From assembly GCA_028275345.1 (NCBI GenBank), contig JAPWUV010000010.1:120738-184737 (forward strand): a stretch of DNA of 64,000 nt. Reading direction: 5' to 3'. Positions 26,743 to 37,745 of this stretch are shown here, piece by piece. The notes beneath the pieces were generated by a model that saw nothing but the letters and a program-made list of their open reading frames with translations, ran no database searches and was not told the origin of the DNA. A program made the translations under genes and the position numbers. The stretch is from a bacterium. GTDB taxonomy: Bacteria > Zhuqueibacterota > Zhuqueibacteria > Oleimicrobiales > Geothermoviventaceae. The first letter of the stretch is position 1. Each line of letters starts with the position of its first letter.

Positions 26743-27498
26743 ATGCCGGAGAGGCAGCCCCCTTCCAAGGAGAAGGGGGTGTTGTACCTGGTGAGCACGC
26801 CGATCGGGAATTTGCAGGACATTACGCTCCGCGCCCTCGACGTGCTCCGCCAGGTGGATCTGATAGCCGCGGAGGATACGCGCCGGACGCGCATCCTCCT
26901 TCAGCACTACGGGATCGAAAAGCCCGTAGTAAGCTACCACGAGCACAACAAGGAATCGCGGGGGAAAGAGCTGATCGCGCGTCTGCGGGAAGGCCAGCAG
27001 ATCGCCGTGGTGAGCGATGCCGGTACTCCGGGCATCTCGGACCCCGCGTACGAGCTGGTGTGCGCCTGCATCCAAGCCCGGGTCGAGATTGTACCGATCC
27101 CGGGGCCTTCGGCCGTCGTCACGGCCCTCGTTGTGTCGGGGCTCCCCACGGATCGCTTCATATTTGAAGGCTTCCTCCCCGCGAAGAAGGGGAGGACGAA
27201 GCGGCTGGAGGCGCTGCGAGAAGAGCCGAGGACGATTGTCCTGTACGAGGCCCCGCATCGAATCGAAAGGACCGTGGCGGATCTACTCCACCACCTCGGC
27301 GACCGGCAGGTCGCGCTCGTCCGGGAGCTCACGAAAGTCCACGAGGAGATCTGGAGGGGCTCGCTCAGCCAGCTGCAGGAACACCTCCGGAGTTGGAGGC
27401 CGCGGGGTGAGATCGTGCTGGTCATTGAGGGCCTGACCCGCCGATTCCTCCGCGAGAGGGATGCCTCCAGCGAAAGCAAAGAAGAAGAGGACACATGA
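26743..27498 (+). CDS. rsmI: 16S rRNA (cytidine1402-2'-O)-methyltransferase
   Basis: SAM-dependent tetrapyrrole-methylase-fold enzyme. About 251 residues. The RsmI signature is clear: LYLVSTPIGNLQDITLRAL, IAAEDTRRTRILLQHYGI, SYHEHN, VVSDAGTPGISDP, and VIPGPSAVVTALVVSGLP. ATG at 26743 is preferred; an in-frame GTG at 26713 is an alternative. The stop overlaps the start of the phosphatidyltransferase gene by 4 bp (ATGA). Confidence 0.95.
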   Translation: MPERQPPSKEKGVLYLVSTPIGNLQDITLRALDVLRQVDLIAAEDTRRTRILLQHYGIEKPVVSYHEHNKESRGKELIARLREGQQIAVVSDAGTPGISDPAYELVCACIQARVEIVPIPGPSAVVTALVVSGLPTDRFIFEGFLPAKKGRTKRLEALREEPRTIVLYEAPHRIERTVADLLHHLGDRQVALVRELTKVHEEIWRGSLSQLQEHLRSWRPRGEIVLVIEGLTRRFLRERDASSESKEEEDT

Positions 27499-28136
27499 GG
27501 ATCCAACTGATTCCAGACCCGGCGAAGAAGGGGTTCACTCGGCTTCTGGAGCCGTTGACGGACCAATTCATTCGCAAGAACCTCAACCCCAATGTCTTCA
27601 CGACGGGTGGCCTCGTCGTGAACGCCGCAGCCGGTGTCTTGCTGGGGCTCGGCCATCTCCGCGCCGGGGGGGCTCTGTTGCTCCTCGGCGGCGTCTTCGA
27701 TACCTTTGATGGACGGGTGGCGCGAGGCACGGGCAGAGTGACGCGCTTCGGCGCCCTTTACGACTCTACCCTGGACCGTTATTCGGAGATCTTCATCTTC
27801 CTCGGGATGGCCTACCACTTCTTCGGCACGGCAAGGCCTTGGGTAGTGGCGGTCATCCTTCTCGCTCTTGGCGGCTCGCTGATGGTGAGCTACGTCCGCG
27901 CCCGGGCCGAGGGGCTGGGTTTCGAATGCAAAGTGGGGATCGTGCAGCGCGCGGAACGCGTCCTGTGCCTAGGGCTCGGGGCGCTCATCCACGAGAAGGC
28001 TCTGCTCTTCGCCCTCGTGCTGGTCGCCACGCTGGCGAACGTCACGGCGATCCAGCGCATCCACTACATCTGGGCCCTGGAGAACGGGCGCAAAGGCGAA
28101 AAGCTGCCCCAAGAGCAGAACTATAATGGCGACTGA
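27495..28136 (+). CDS. CDP-alcohol phosphatidyltransferase, possible phosphatidylinositol-phosphate synthase
   Basis: Integral membrane enzyme of 213 residues with about five to six hydrophobic segments and the complete metal-binding signature of the family: Asp69, Asp72-Gly73, Ala76-Arg77, Gly86, Asp90 and Asp94 in DTFDGRVARGTGRVTRFGAL and the residues that follow. These enzymes transfer a phosphatidyl group from CDP-diacylglycerol to an alcohol. Inositol-phosphate synthase is encoded two genes downstream, so inositol 1-phosphate is the likeliest acceptor, but glycerol 3-phosphate cannot be excluded. It overlaps rsmI by 4 bp. Confidence 0.85.
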   Translation: MRIQLIPDPAKKGFTRLLEPLTDQFIRKNLNPNVFTTGGLVVNAAAGVLLGLGHLRAGGALLLLGGVFDTFDGRVARGTGRVTRFGALYDSTLDRYSEIFIFLGMAYHFFGTARPWVVAVILLALGGSLMVSYVRARAEGLGFECKVGIVQRAERVLCLGLGALIHEKALLFALVLVATLANVTAIQRIHYIWALENGRKGEKLPQEQNYNGD

Positions 28137-28204
28137 TTTGGTCGCCGGGCTCACGTAGGCGAGAAGTCCCCCGCGGACTGGGAGTCGAAGGAGGCGGAAC
28201 GGAC

Positions 28205-28567
28205 GTGCTCGTGCATATGCTCAAGGCGAAGATCCAGGGCGCCAAAGTCACCGACGCCCAGCTCGAATACGAGGGCAGCCTCACCTTGGACAAGGACTTG
28301 ATCGAGGCGGCAGGACTCCTCCCCCACGAACGCGTACAGGTGCTGAATCTGAACAACGGAGACCGCTCAGAAACCTACCTCATCGAAGGCGAGAAGGGCT
28401 CGGGCGTCGTGTGTCTCAATGGGCCGCTTGCCCGCCGAGGACAGGTGGGAGACCGGATCATCGTCCTCGCCTATTGTCTGCTTCCGGAAGAGGAGGCGCG
28501 TCGATGGCAGCCGCGCGTCGTGCTTTTGGATGAGAACAACCGCGTCCGGGCCGTGCGCGGCGAATGA
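28205..28567 (+). CDS. panD: Aspartate 1-decarboxylase
   Basis: Pyruvoyl enzyme that makes beta-alanine for pantothenate and CoA. 120 residues. The self-cleavage site Gly24-Ser25 (YEGSLTL) and the conserved Tyr58 that assists cleavage are present, along with the family N terminus VHMLKAKIQGAKVT. GTG start at 28205 behind AAGGAGGCGG gives the usual N-terminal length. It sits between the phosphatidyltransferase and inositol-phosphate synthase genes. Confidence 0.95.
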   Translation: MLVHMLKAKIQGAKVTDAQLEYEGSLTLDKDLIEAAGLLPHERVQVLNLNNGDRSETYLIEGEKGSGVVCLNGPLARRGQVGDRIIVLAYCLLPEEEARRWQPRVVLLDENNRVRAVRGE

Positions 28568-28629
28568 ACGGGCACAATCGCTCCCCTTCGGCGTTATTGT
28601 GTTAGACCCGGACGGCAATTAGCGGCACG

Positions 28630-30003
28630 GTGACTCAAAGGGAGTCATTCCATTTCCCGAACCCCACACAAATGGAGGAAACGAAAGTGGTCGAGAGAGG
28701 AGCCAAGATCGCGGAGCCCAAAGGCAAGCTGGGGGTCTTGATCCCGGGACTTGGGGCGGTCGGGACCACCTTCATCGCGGGGGTCGAATTGGTGAGGCGG
28801 GGACTGGCCAAGCCCTTCGGTTCCCTCACCCAGATGGGAACCATCCGCCTCGGGAAGCGGACCGAGAACCGCGTCCCCAAAATCAAAGACTTCGTCCCCC
28901 TGGCGGAGCTCGAGGATCTCGTGTTCGCCGGATGGGACATCTTCGAGGACAATGCCTATGAGTCGGCCAAGAAAGCCGGGGTTCTCTCGGATGCCCACCT
29001 GGAGCAGGTGCGGGATTTCCTGGAAAGCATCCGACCGATGCCGGCCGTCTTCGACAAGAACTACGTCAAGCGCCTGGATGGGCCCAATGTGAAGAAGGGC
29101 GCGAACAAGTACGAACTGGCCAAGCAGTTGATGGACGACATCGCCCGATTCAAGGCGGAAAGCGGCGCCTCACGCCTGGTGATGATCTGGTGTGGCAGCA
29201 CGGAGGCTTACCTCACCCCACAGGAGGTTCATCAGGATATTCAGAGCTTCGAGCGAGCGATGAAGGAGAATCATCCCGCCGTCGCCCCGAGCATGATCTA
29301 CGCCTACGCTGCCATTTCCATGGGCGTGCCGTTCGTCAACGGGGCGCCTAATCTCACCGTCGACATCCCGGCGCTCATCGCGCTGGCCAAGGAGAAACGC
29401 GTCCCGATTGCGGGCAAGGACTACAAGACCGGCCAGACCCTGATGAAGACCATCATCGCGCCCGGGCTCAAGGCACGCTTGTTGGGGCTGCACGGATGGT
29501 TCAGCACCAACATCCTGGGCAACCGGGATGGAGAAGTGCTGGACGACCCCGAGTCCTTCAAGACCAAAGAGGAGAGCAAGCTGGGCGTGCTGGAGTACAT
29601 CCTCCAGCCGCAGCTCTACCCGGAACTGTACGGGAACATTTACCACAAGGTACGTATCAATTACTACCCGCCGCGGGGAGACAACAAAGAGGGCTGGGAT
29701 AACCTCGACATTTTCGGCTGGCTCGGCTACCCAATGCAGATCAAGATCGACTTCCTCTGCCGGGACTCCATTCTGGCCGCACCCATCGTGCTGGACCTGG
29801 CCCTGTTCATCGACCTCGCGCAGCGAGCCGGGATGTACGGGATTCAGGAATGGCTGTCTTTCTATTTCAAGTCGCCCATGACCGCTCCGGGGCTTTATCC
29901 CGAGCATGATCTGTTCATCCAACTCATGAAGCTGAAGAATACCCTGCGGTACCTCCGGGGCGAAGAGTTGATCACTCATCTGGGGCTCGAGTACTACGAT
30001 TGA
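28630..30003 (+). CDS. ino1: myo-Inositol-1-phosphate synthase
   Basis: Converts glucose 6-phosphate to inositol 1-phosphate with NAD+. The product is 457 residues, or 443 if translation begins at ATG 28672. Motifs: the NAD-binding GVLIPGLGAVGTTFIAG, GGSTEAYLTP-like CGSTEAYLT, FVNGAPNLTVDIPAL, the active-site block PIAGKDYKTGQTLMKT and LGWFSTNILGNRDG-like HGWFSTNILGNRDG. Neither start has a strong ribosome binding site. Last gene of the operon, followed by a hairpin at 30030-30062. Product use could be inositol phospholipid or a compatible solute such as di-inositol phosphate. Confidence 0.93.
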   Translation: MTQRESFHFPNPTQMEETKVVERGAKIAEPKGKLGVLIPGLGAVGTTFIAGVELVRRGLAKPFGSLTQMGTIRLGKRTENRVPKIKDFVPLAELEDLVFAGWDIFEDNAYESAKKAGVLSDAHLEQVRDFLESIRPMPAVFDKNYVKRLDGPNVKKGANKYELAKQLMDDIARFKAESGASRLVMIWCGSTEAYLTPQEVHQDIQSFERAMKENHPAVAPSMIYAYAAISMGVPFVNGAPNLTVDIPALIALAKEKRVPIAGKDYKTGQTLMKTIIAPGLKARLLGLHGWFSTNILGNRDGEVLDDPESFKTKEESKLGVLEYILQPQLYPELYGNIYHKVRINYYPPRGDNKEGWDNLDIFGWLGYPMQIKIDFLCRDSILAAPIVLDLALFIDLAQRAGMYGIQEWLSFYFKSPMTAPGLYPEHDLFIQLMKLKNTLRYLRGEELITHLGLEYYD

Positions 30004-30029
30004 GTGCTACGGGCACAGCTCCTTAGCCG

Positions 30030-30062
30030 GGCGTCCGGTGCCGATGGCGTCGGACGCCTTTT
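30030..30062 (+). terminator. Probable terminator after inositol-phosphate synthase
   Basis: Perfect 8-bp stem GGCGTCCG (30030-30037) and CGGACGCC (30051-30058), 13-nt loop, followed by TTTT. Confidence 0.7.
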
Positions 30063-30083
30063 GGCAAAGCAGGGTTTTGCGGC

Positions 30084-31466
30084 GTGGCGGATAGCGGGCT
30101 CAAAACAGCGATCAGTACGGAGGTGGCCGGCTCTTCTCCGCTGAAGAACGTCCTCAAGATCTCCTTGCCGGCGGTGGCGGACCTCTGCTCTCAGACGCTC
30201 ATGTGGACGGTGGAGGCGATCCTCGTCGGGCAATTGAGCGCTTCCGCCTTCGCCGGGGTGGCCATGGCCACTCAGATCGTGATCCTGTTCTTCACATTGA
30301 TCCTGACCTTCGTGGTCGGCAGCTCTTTGATAATCTCGCGACACATCGGCGCCGGCGAGCGCTGGGAAGCCAACCACATCCTCGGCCAGGCCATGATGAT
30401 CGGGCTCGGGGTAGCCTTCCTTTTCTCGATCATCTGGTACAGTGGGGCCGTCCATCTCTTCCGCTTGATCCGACAGGAGGGCACGCCCGAAGCGCGCATG
30501 GCAGGGGTCACATACCTGCGCACCGTTGCCCTTTTCGGTCCCTTCGCGGTCACGAATTTCGTCGCCGTGGGCATCATCCGAGGCGCGGGGGAAACGCACC
30601 ATAGCATGATGATCAATCTCTTTGTGAACGGACTGAATCTGGTCTTGGCCCCGCTGCTGATCTTCGGCCTGTTCGGTTTTCCTCGGCTGGAGGTGCGAGG
30701 TGCTGCGCTGGCCGTGGGCATCGCCCACAGCTGCGGGTTCCTTGTGACCTTGTGGCTCTTGCGCTCTCGGCGAAGCATGCTGTTCCTGTCCTTTCGCGAG
30801 CTCACCACGCCGAGGATGGCCAGCCTGAACCGGCTGTTCAACGCGGGCTTCCCAACCACGGTGGAGCAGCTGGCCACCGCAGTGATCCAATTCGTGATGA
30901 TGGGCTATGCCGCCCGGCTCGGCGTCGCCGCTTTGGCGGCCCACGGGATCCTGCTACGCATCCAGGCCGTCCTCAGCATGGTGTACATGGGCTTCAGCGT
31001 CGGGGCGATGACCCTCATGGGGCGCAACCTCGGGGCCTCGGACCGTCAGCTGGCCGAACGAACGGCATACATCGCCAATAGCGTCGTCGCTGTCGTGGTC
31101 ATGGGCATCGTGGCCAGCCTCGTGCTGTTCAGCAGCGACATTGTCCGTCTCTTCGTCGGCAAGAACCAGCATGTCGTCACGCTCGGAGCGCGAGTGCTCT
31201 ACATCTTCGCCCTGGTCCAGATCCCCAAGGCCCTCGATAGCGTGATCGTGGGCCACCTGCGTGGGGCCGGAGACCTCCGTTGGCTGATGTGGATTGTCAT
31301 CGTGACCGGGATCTCCATCGACATGGCGATCAACTACGTCGTGGTTTTCACCCTGGGCCTGGGATTACTCGGCCTCTGGGCCATCCACACGCTCGGCGAG
31401 ACGGCCCGGCTGATGCTCAACGTCTGGCGCTTTCGCGGCGGCCACTGGAAATTCATCGACATCTGA
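30084..31466 (+). CDS. MATE-family multidrug/metabolite exporter
   Basis: A 460-residue inner-membrane protein with about twelve hydrophobic segments in two six-helix halves, as in NorM/DinF proteins. Family features include GIIRGAGETHHSMMINL at the end of the first half and VIVGHLRGAGDLRW in the second. MATE proteins exchange H+ or Na+ for organic cations or other metabolites. Start is GTG at 30084. It lies 80 bp after ino1, separated by a hairpin, and 38 bp before tmk. Confidence 0.9.
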   Translation: MADSGLKTAISTEVAGSSPLKNVLKISLPAVADLCSQTLMWTVEAILVGQLSASAFAGVAMATQIVILFFTLILTFVVGSSLIISRHIGAGERWEANHILGQAMMIGLGVAFLFSIIWYSGAVHLFRLIRQEGTPEARMAGVTYLRTVALFGPFAVTNFVAVGIIRGAGETHHSMMINLFVNGLNLVLAPLLIFGLFGFPRLEVRGAALAVGIAHSCGFLVTLWLLRSRRSMLFLSFRELTTPRMASLNRLFNAGFPTTVEQLATAVIQFVMMGYAARLGVAALAAHGILLRIQAVLSMVYMGFSVGAMTLMGRNLGASDRQLAERTAYIANSVVAVVVMGIVASLVLFSSDIVRLFVGKNQHVVTLGARVLYIFALVQIPKALDSVIVGHLRGAGDLRWLMWIVIVTGISIDMAINYVVVFTLGLGLLGLWAIHTLGETARLMLNVWRFRGGHWKFIDI

Positions 31467-31504
31467 GCACACCGCTCCGAGGAGCAGCCAAGCTGGAGGA
31501 AACC

Positions 31505-32161
31505 TTGCGCGGCCTGTTCATCACCTTGGAAGGGATCGATTTTTGCGGCAAGAGCACACAGGCCGCTCTCCTGGCCCGACGTTGGAGGGAAACTGGTCGG
31601 GAAGTGACCACCCTGCGCGATCCGGGCGGCACCACGATCTCCGAACGCGTCCGCGCCATCCTGCTGGACAGGCGCCTGCAGGAGATGCATCCGGTGACCG
31701 AGCTCCTCCTGTACGAGGCAGCACGGGCGCAACTGGTGGCGGAGAGAATTGCGCCCTGCCTCGAGCGGGGAGAGGTGGTGATCTGCGACCGATTCTACGA
31801 CTCCACCACGGCCTACCAGGGCTACGGCCGAGGCCTTCCCCTGGAGCAGGTGGAGCTCGCCAACCGTCTGGGCAGCCAGGGCCTGCGTCCGGACCTCACG
31901 ATCGTGATCGACATCACCGTGGAAGAATCCCTGCGCCGGCAACAGACCCTCGGCCAGCTTCCCGATCGCATGGAAGCGCAGGAATCCGACTTCCGCCGGC
32001 GCGTGCGCGAGGGGTATCTCGAGATCTCTCGTCGAGAACCCGAACGAATAGTGGTCGTGAACGGGGAAGACCCCCCAGAAGAGGTCCACACCCGGATCTG
32101 GCGCGCAGTGGAACAGCGCCTTGCGCATCCCCGTTTGCCTACAGGAATCGCGACGAAATGA
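31505..32161 (+). CDS. tmk: Thymidylate kinase
   Basis: Phosphorylates dTMP to dTDP. The conserved protein begins RGLFITLEGIDFCGKSTQ (P loop about 10-18), followed by LRDPGGTTISERVR, the DRFYDSTTAYQGYGRG substrate loop and a lid region QESDFRRRVREGY. The start is a TTG at 31505 behind GGAGGAAACC. The frame upstream to 31280 lies within the MATE gene and does not look like thymidylate kinase. 218 residues, a normal length. Confidence 0.94.
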   Translation: MRGLFITLEGIDFCGKSTQAALLARRWRETGREVTTLRDPGGTTISERVRAILLDRRLQEMHPVTELLLYEAARAQLVAERIAPCLERGEVVICDRFYDSTTAYQGYGRGLPLEQVELANRLGSQGLRPDLTIVIDITVEESLRRQQTLGQLPDRMEAQESDFRRRVREGYLEISRREPERIVVVNGEDPPEEVHTRIWRAVEQRLAHPRLPTGIATK

Positions 32162-32272
32162 GCGTCGGATGGGGGTGAGGATCTTTCGGGAACGAAGCCT
32201 TCGTCTGTGGCCGTTCCGTGGAAGCGATCCGTGCAGATTCGCGGGTCGAAACGTCGAACCTTCAGGAGGATG

Positions 32273-33982
32273 ATGGACGTGCGAAAGCGGATCAACGCGG
32301 GTTTTCTCGGTCTCGTGGTCCTTCTGGCCGTCACCGTCGGCGGGTGGCTCTCCACAACCATCCGGGAAGGGCACGGCCAAGACATGTACGCCGAGGTGCG
32401 CCGAGGCATCGGGCTGTTCGGTAGGATCTACGAGGAGATCGCCCACCGGTACGTCGAGCCCATTGCGGTGGACAAGTTCGTCCAGCGCGGCATCGAGGCG
32501 ATGCTCGAGTCGTTGGATCCCTACACCGTGCTCGTTGAGAAAGAGGAGAGCGCGGAACTCCAGATCATGACCCAGGGCCGGTACGGCGGCGTCGGCATGC
32601 GCATCGGCATGCGGAACGGCTGGCCCACGGTAGTGGAGCCCCCCTTTGAGGGCACCCCGGCCCTCCGCGCAGGAATCCGAGAGGGGGATCAGATCATCGA
32701 AGTGGATGGCGTGTCGACGAAGGGGCTCAGCGTCTCCGAGACGGCCGCCCGCCTGCGAGGCCCGAAGGGGACTCCCGTGACCATCAAGATCCAGCGACCC
32801 GGCGTGGATGAGCCCCTCGAATTCCAGCTCATCCGGGATGAGATCCACCCCAAGGACGTCACCTACGCCGGGATCGTGCGGGATGGAGTGGGACTCATCA
32901 AGCTCAGCCGCTTCTCCCGGAACGCCGGGCAGGAAGTGCGCGAAGCCATCCAACAGCTCCAGGCCCAAGGCGCCCGGGCCCTCATCCTGGACCTCCGCAA
33001 CAATCCGGGCGGCATGCTGGAGGCTGCTGTGGAGGTAGCCGAGAACTTCGTGCCCAAAGGGGAGCTCATCGTCAGCACCCACGGCCGGGTGAAGGAGGCC
33101 GAGCAAGAGTTCCGCTCGCAGACGAACCCCGTCTGGTACGGGAAGCCGCTGGCAATCCTGGTCAATCGCTACAGCGCCTCGGCCTCCGAGATCGTGGCCG
33201 GCTGCATCCAGGATCTGGACCTGGGCGTGATCATCGGCTCGCCCACCTACGGGAAGGGGCTGGTGCAGACGGTCGTCCCCCTTGACCGCGATACGGCGGT
33301 GAAGATCACCACCGCGAAGTACTACATCCCCAGTGGGCGGCTGATCCAAAAGCCGGGCGTATTCAACCGCGAAAGCGGCGTCTTCTTGCAGGACTCGCTG
33401 GCGGCTTCGGACAGCAGTCGCATCTACCACACCCGCAACGGCCGCCTGGTCCGAGGGGGAGGCGGCATCACGCCGGACATCCTCGTGGCCGAAGACTCCC
33501 TGAACGCCCTCCAGGCGGCGCTGCTGATGAAATCCATGCTCTTCAACTTCGCAGTGGAATACGCCACCCGACACCCGGAGCTGCCGCGGGACTTCACCGT
33601 GGACGACACCATCATCGAAGAGTTCCGCCGCTTCCTCGAGCGGAACAACTTCGACTACAAGGTCGAAGGCGAAGAGTCGCTGGATCAGTTCCGACAGGTG
33701 GCGGAAAAGGCCGGCTTCCTCGCCAGTCTGGAGCCGGGCCTGAAGCAGATCGATCAGATCCTGAAGCAGGTGAAGGCCAAGGAGTTCGAGAGCAGCCTCC
33801 ACTTCATCCGCGAGGAGTTGCAACGGGAAATCGCCGCCAAACTTTGGGGAACCCGCGGTGCGGTGGAAGCCACGTTCGACGACGACCAGGCTCTCCTGCG
33901 GGCCGTCGAAATCCTCGGGAACGAACAGACCTACACGAGCATTCTGAGGGGTAGTCCCAAACCGGCGACGGCGAAGCGCTGA
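32273..33982 (+). CDS. C-terminal processing peptidase (S41), membrane-anchored
   Basis: A protease of about 569 residues with one N-terminal signal anchor ([19 protein letters not shown]), a PDZ domain (about 95-190: [20 protein letters not shown] … [10 protein letters not shown]) and the S41 catalytic core. The Ser/Lys dyad is visible as Ser303 in [13 protein letters not shown] and Lys328 in TYGKGLVQ, 25 residues apart as in known CtpA enzymes. A C-terminal helical domain of about 130 residues follows. Start is ATG at 32273, with ATG 32270 and GTG 32279 as alternatives behind AGGAGG. It probably processes periplasmic proteins. Confidence 0.94.
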   Translation: MDVRKRINAGFLGLVVLLAVTVGGWLSTTIREGHGQDMYAEVRRGIGLFGRIYEEIAHRYVEPIAVDKFVQRGIEAMLESLDPYTVLVEKEESAELQIMTQGRYGGVGMRIGMRNGWPTVVEPPFEGTPALRAGIREGDQIIEVDGVSTKGLSVSETAARLRGPKGTPVTIKIQRPGVDEPLEFQLIRDEIHPKDVTYAGIVRDGVGLIKLSRFSRNAGQEVREAIQQLQAQGARALILDLRNNPGGMLEAAVEVAENFVPKGELIVSTHGRVKEAEQEFRSQTNPVWYGKPLAILVNRYSASASEIVAGCIQDLDLGVIIGSPTYGKGLVQTVVPLDRDTAVKITTAKYYIPSGRLIQKPGVFNRESGVFLQDSLAASDSSRIYHTRNGRLVRGGGGITPDILVAEDSLNALQAALLMKSMLFNFAVEYATRHPELPRDFTVDDTIIEEFRRFLERNNFDYKVEGEESLDQFRQVAEKAGFLASLEPGLKQIDQILKQVKAKEFESSLHFIREELQREIAAKLWGTRGAVEATFDDDQALLRAVEILGNEQTYTSILRGSPKPATAKR

Positions 33983-34106
33983 TCCCTCCCCGCGCTCCTC
34001 GCACCGAAATCTCAGCCGCCCGCCGATCCGGGTGGCAGGAAGGTACGTAACAGGTCAAGGCGAAGCACGGAGTACTTGGAGGATCAAGGACACAGGAGGT
34101 CAAACG

Positions 34107-36794
<2,688 letters not shown>

Positions 36795-36822
36795 GAACGG
36801 GACCATCGCTTGCGGAACTCGC

Positions 36823-36863
36823 GGCGGCGCCCCCCGTGCGGCGGGCGCCGCCCCTTTCTTTCC
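36823..36863 (+). terminator. Rho-independent terminator after ppdK
   Basis: Perfect 10-bp GC stem GGCGGCGCCC (36823-36832) and GGGCGCCGCC (36843-36852), 10-nt loop, followed by CCTTTCTTT. Confidence 0.85.
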
Positions 36864-36921
36864 AAAGGCCCAGACGAGGAGAGGACCAACATACCAGGCC
36901 GCGAGGCCAAACTCCAGAGCC

Positions 36922-37671
36922 ATGACCCATCCATCCCCGAAAACGAAGAGCCGCCCGACGGAGCACCCGGACCCTTCCAATGGGGAAGCGCCGAGGATCA
37001 TCCTCTTCTGCGATTTCGACGGCACCGTCGCTACCAACGATGTAGGCGACCTCTTCTTTCAAACCCTGGCCGGGACTCAGGCCTGGCAAGAAGCAGTGGA
37101 GGCCTACCGCGCAGGGCTGATCACCTCCCGCCAGTACCTCGAACGGATGTGCGCCGCCACCCGCTTCGACCCCGACCGCTTCGAAAGCCTGATCGCTGAA
37201 CAGCGCGTCGATCCCGACTTCCCCGCCTGCGTCGCCTACTGCCGGAGGCAAGGCTATCCGGTCTACATCCTCAGCGACGGACTGGACAGCTACATTCAGC
37301 AGGTCCTGGAACGCAACGGGCTCGGCGACCTCCCCGTGTACGCCAATCGCATGATTCAGCTGGACACGACCACCATCGCGCCGGAGCTCCCGTACTGGGG
37401 GCACTCCTGCGGCGATTGCGCCAATTGCAAGGGCTACCACATTCGCCGCCTCCGCAGGCCCGGAAGCCTCGCCGTTTTCGTCGGCGACGGGATCAGCGAC
37501 CGCTGCGCCGTGAAGGAAGCCGACCTCGTTCTGGCCAAGGGAGCGCTCCGCCAATGGTGCCGGGAGCAGGGCTACCCCTTCCGGCCAGTGGATGGCTTCG
37601 CCGACGTGCTGCGGGAACTCCGCAGCATGGAGGAACATCTGCGCGTCTCCGCAGAGCTCAGCGCCCGCTGA
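36922..37671 (+). CDS. HAD-superfamily phosphatase, MtnX/phosphoserine-phosphatase-like
   Basis: A 249-residue HAD hydrolase (subclass IB). The nucleophile motif DFDGTVATNDVGDLF gives Asp31 and Asp33; SDGLDSYI is motif II, and VGDGISDRCAVKEAD carries the acidic motif IV. The sequence SCGDCANCK in the cap or core is a cysteine-rich insertion found in MtnX-like proteins. MtnX acts in methionine salvage. No other salvage gene is nearby, so the substrate is open. The first 22 residues are polar and may be over-long. Confidence 0.85.
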   Translation: MTHPSPKTKSRPTEHPDPSNGEAPRIILFCDFDGTVATNDVGDLFFQTLAGTQAWQEAVEAYRAGLITSRQYLERMCAATRFDPDRFESLIAEQRVDPDFPACVAYCRRQGYPVYILSDGLDSYIQQVLERNGLGDLPVYANRMIQLDTTTIAPELPYWGHSCGDCANCKGYHIRRLRRPGSLAVFVGDGISDRCAVKEADLVLAKGALRQWCREQGYPFRPVDGFADVLRELRSMEEHLRVSAELSAR

Positions 37672-37745
37672 TCCCGATTCCCTCTGCGGAGGCCCGGCCC
37701 CTGCCGTCGGCAGCGAAAGCTTGATCTCCTGAGGGAGGTGCAACC

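Noticed and set aside
23362..27258. Two open frames of over 600 codons on the minus strand opposite the aldehyde dehydrogenase and lysine transaminase genes
   Set aside because: Antisense mirrors of well-conserved enzymes, with no ribosome binding sites or recognisable domains.
31334..33823. An 829-codon open frame on the minus strand
   Set aside because: Antisense to tmk and the S41 protease, both of which have clear motifs. Long antisense frames are expected in high-GC genomes with strong third-position bias.
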